Notes under the pieces: model-generated | What the model was told of the DNA's origin: nothing | What the model saw: only the letters and a program-made list of their open reading frames with translations | Databases searched by the model: none | Source of the DNA: Lobulomyces angularis | Taxonomy: Eukaryota; Chytridiomycota; Chytridiomycetes; Lobulomycetales; Lobulomycetaceae | Assembly (NCBI GenBank): GCA_027604685.1 | Contig: JADHYX010000228.1 | Coordinates: 1-34,466, forward strand | DNA length: 34,466 nucleotides | Direction of reading: 5' to 3' | Made by a program: the position numbers and the translations under genes | Shown here: in pieces, positions 33,941 through 34,466 of the stretch | Layout of the letters: each line of letters begins with the position of its first letter | How positions within the stretch are numbered: the stretch's first letter is position 1

Positions 33941-34142
33941 TTTTTTTCTTTTCTTCAACTTTTTTTGTTTTTGGTACTTCTTCTTTTATATTTGAATTCG
34001 TAATATTAACAACAACCTCTTTTTCTGTTGGTTTTAAACTTTTTTTATCTAACAATAAAAATTTTCAAATTTTAGTTGATGTGAAAAAAAAAAAAATGTA
34101 ATATTTACCACTCTTTCCAATTGTTTTATAAAAATTTAACAT
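33849..34142 (-). CDS. Small lysine-rich protein, paralog of the gene at 33221-33514
   Basis: On the minus strand: exon 1 34142-34109 (34 nt), intron 34108-34049 (60 bp, GTAAAT..TTAG), exon 2 34048-33849 ending in TAG; 77 residues. The start is MLNFYKTIGKS, the middle is Lys/Glu rich, with the shared ITNSN tetrad-like segment, then KKNSIDVFVSLNCF and KLSTITE at the end. Architecture (34-nt first exon, phase-1 intron) and even total genomic span (294 bp) equal those of the + strand paralog. No known domain, signal peptide or membrane span. It runs opposite to every other gene in the window. Confidence 0.72.
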
Positions 34143-34377
34143 TTTCTTTTTTTTATTTTTATTTTTAAAAAAAGACTTTTTTTTTTTAATTAGTTTTATT
34201 CTTAAAATTTAACTTTTTTTAATTTTTATTTTATGTTAATTTTTTTTCAAAATTCTTCTTATTTATAAGTAAATTTTAAAAAAATAATTACTTGGTATTT
34301 TTACTAAAATTTGTCAAGTGTTTGGATCATTGCTTATAAATATTTTGCTTTCAAGTTACCTTCGGAGAAGATGCCTT

Positions 34378-34437
34378 ATGCCACTCCGCTCAAAATTAGG
34401 ACAAGGAAGCGGATATTTACAAATGGCACTCCGCTCA
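34378..34437. promoter_or_regulatory. Paired CACTCCGCTCA elements upstream of the minus-strand small gene
   Basis: Two 15-bp near-identical sequences (34378-34392 and 34423-34437, one mismatch in ATG[C/G]CACTCCGCTCA) lie 45 bp apart, with an inverted AGCGGA half between them (34408-34413). They stand out as GC-rich in AT-rich DNA about 235-295 bp upstream of the start of the minus-strand gene, which is where upstream activator sites would be. The region runs to the window edge, so a larger array is possible. Confidence 0.4.
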
Positions 34438-34466
34438 GTTCCAAAAAAAAAAAAAATTAAAAACTA

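Overview
This window comes from an intron-rich, very AT-rich eukaryotic nuclear genome. Most genes are cut by short introns (35-89 bp, mostly 40-65 bp) with GT..AG ends, usually a TAG acceptor, and often a CTAAC/TACTAAT-like branch site. The gene content (fungal-type transmembrane SH3 protein, midasin, mitochondrial m-AAA protease, plant-like leucine-rich-repeat surface protein) fits an early-diverging fungus, for example a chytrid or Rozella-like lineage. That placement is inference from gene content and intron style, not from a marker gene.

Layout. Positions 1-1745 hold no complete gene I can defend: a possible last exon of an upstream gene (61-149), a coding-like minus-strand fragment (247-387), a 40-bp tandem duplication (1441-1520) and a GC-richer mini-ORF (1057-1128). 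Positions 1746-5208 (+, 10 exons) encode a mitochondrial inner-membrane m-AAA (FtsH/Yta12/Afg3-type) protease with an unusual insertion in the AAA module. Positions 5524-22983 (+, 25 exons, 5434 codons by my splicing) encode midasin (MDN1/Rea1), the giant six-AAA-ring plus MIDAS ATPase of 60S ribosome maturation. Positions 23318-30322 (+, 22 exons, 1933 codons from the first ATG) encode a large protein I do not recognise as a whole. It has a threonine-rich N-terminal region built from short exon-encoded repeats, one membrane span, a low-complexity cytoplasmic stretch, an SH3 domain, and about eight copies of an unrecognised repeat of about 90-150 residues. Positions 31004-32206 (+, 4 exons) encode a 340-residue single-pass LRR protein. 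At the right end lie two small paralogous genes with the same two-exon structure (33221-33514 on +, 33849-34142 on -), arranged tail to tail.

For the four large genes and both small ones, the exon sums I derived are exact multiples of three and end at a stop codon, which is the main internal check on the models. Genes from 1746 to 33514 all run on the + strand; only the last runs on -. The first two are housekeeping genes. The next two encode single-pass membrane proteins with likely extracellular parts and look like surface or sensor proteins.

The most novel material is in the 23318-30322 gene. Seven consecutive exons (2-8) all have phase 0-0 borders, and four of them are 42-bp microexons that each encode exactly one 14-residue repeat. 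The C-terminal repeats carry introns at recurring positions within the repeat. The convergent pair of small paralogs is the second most interesting item.
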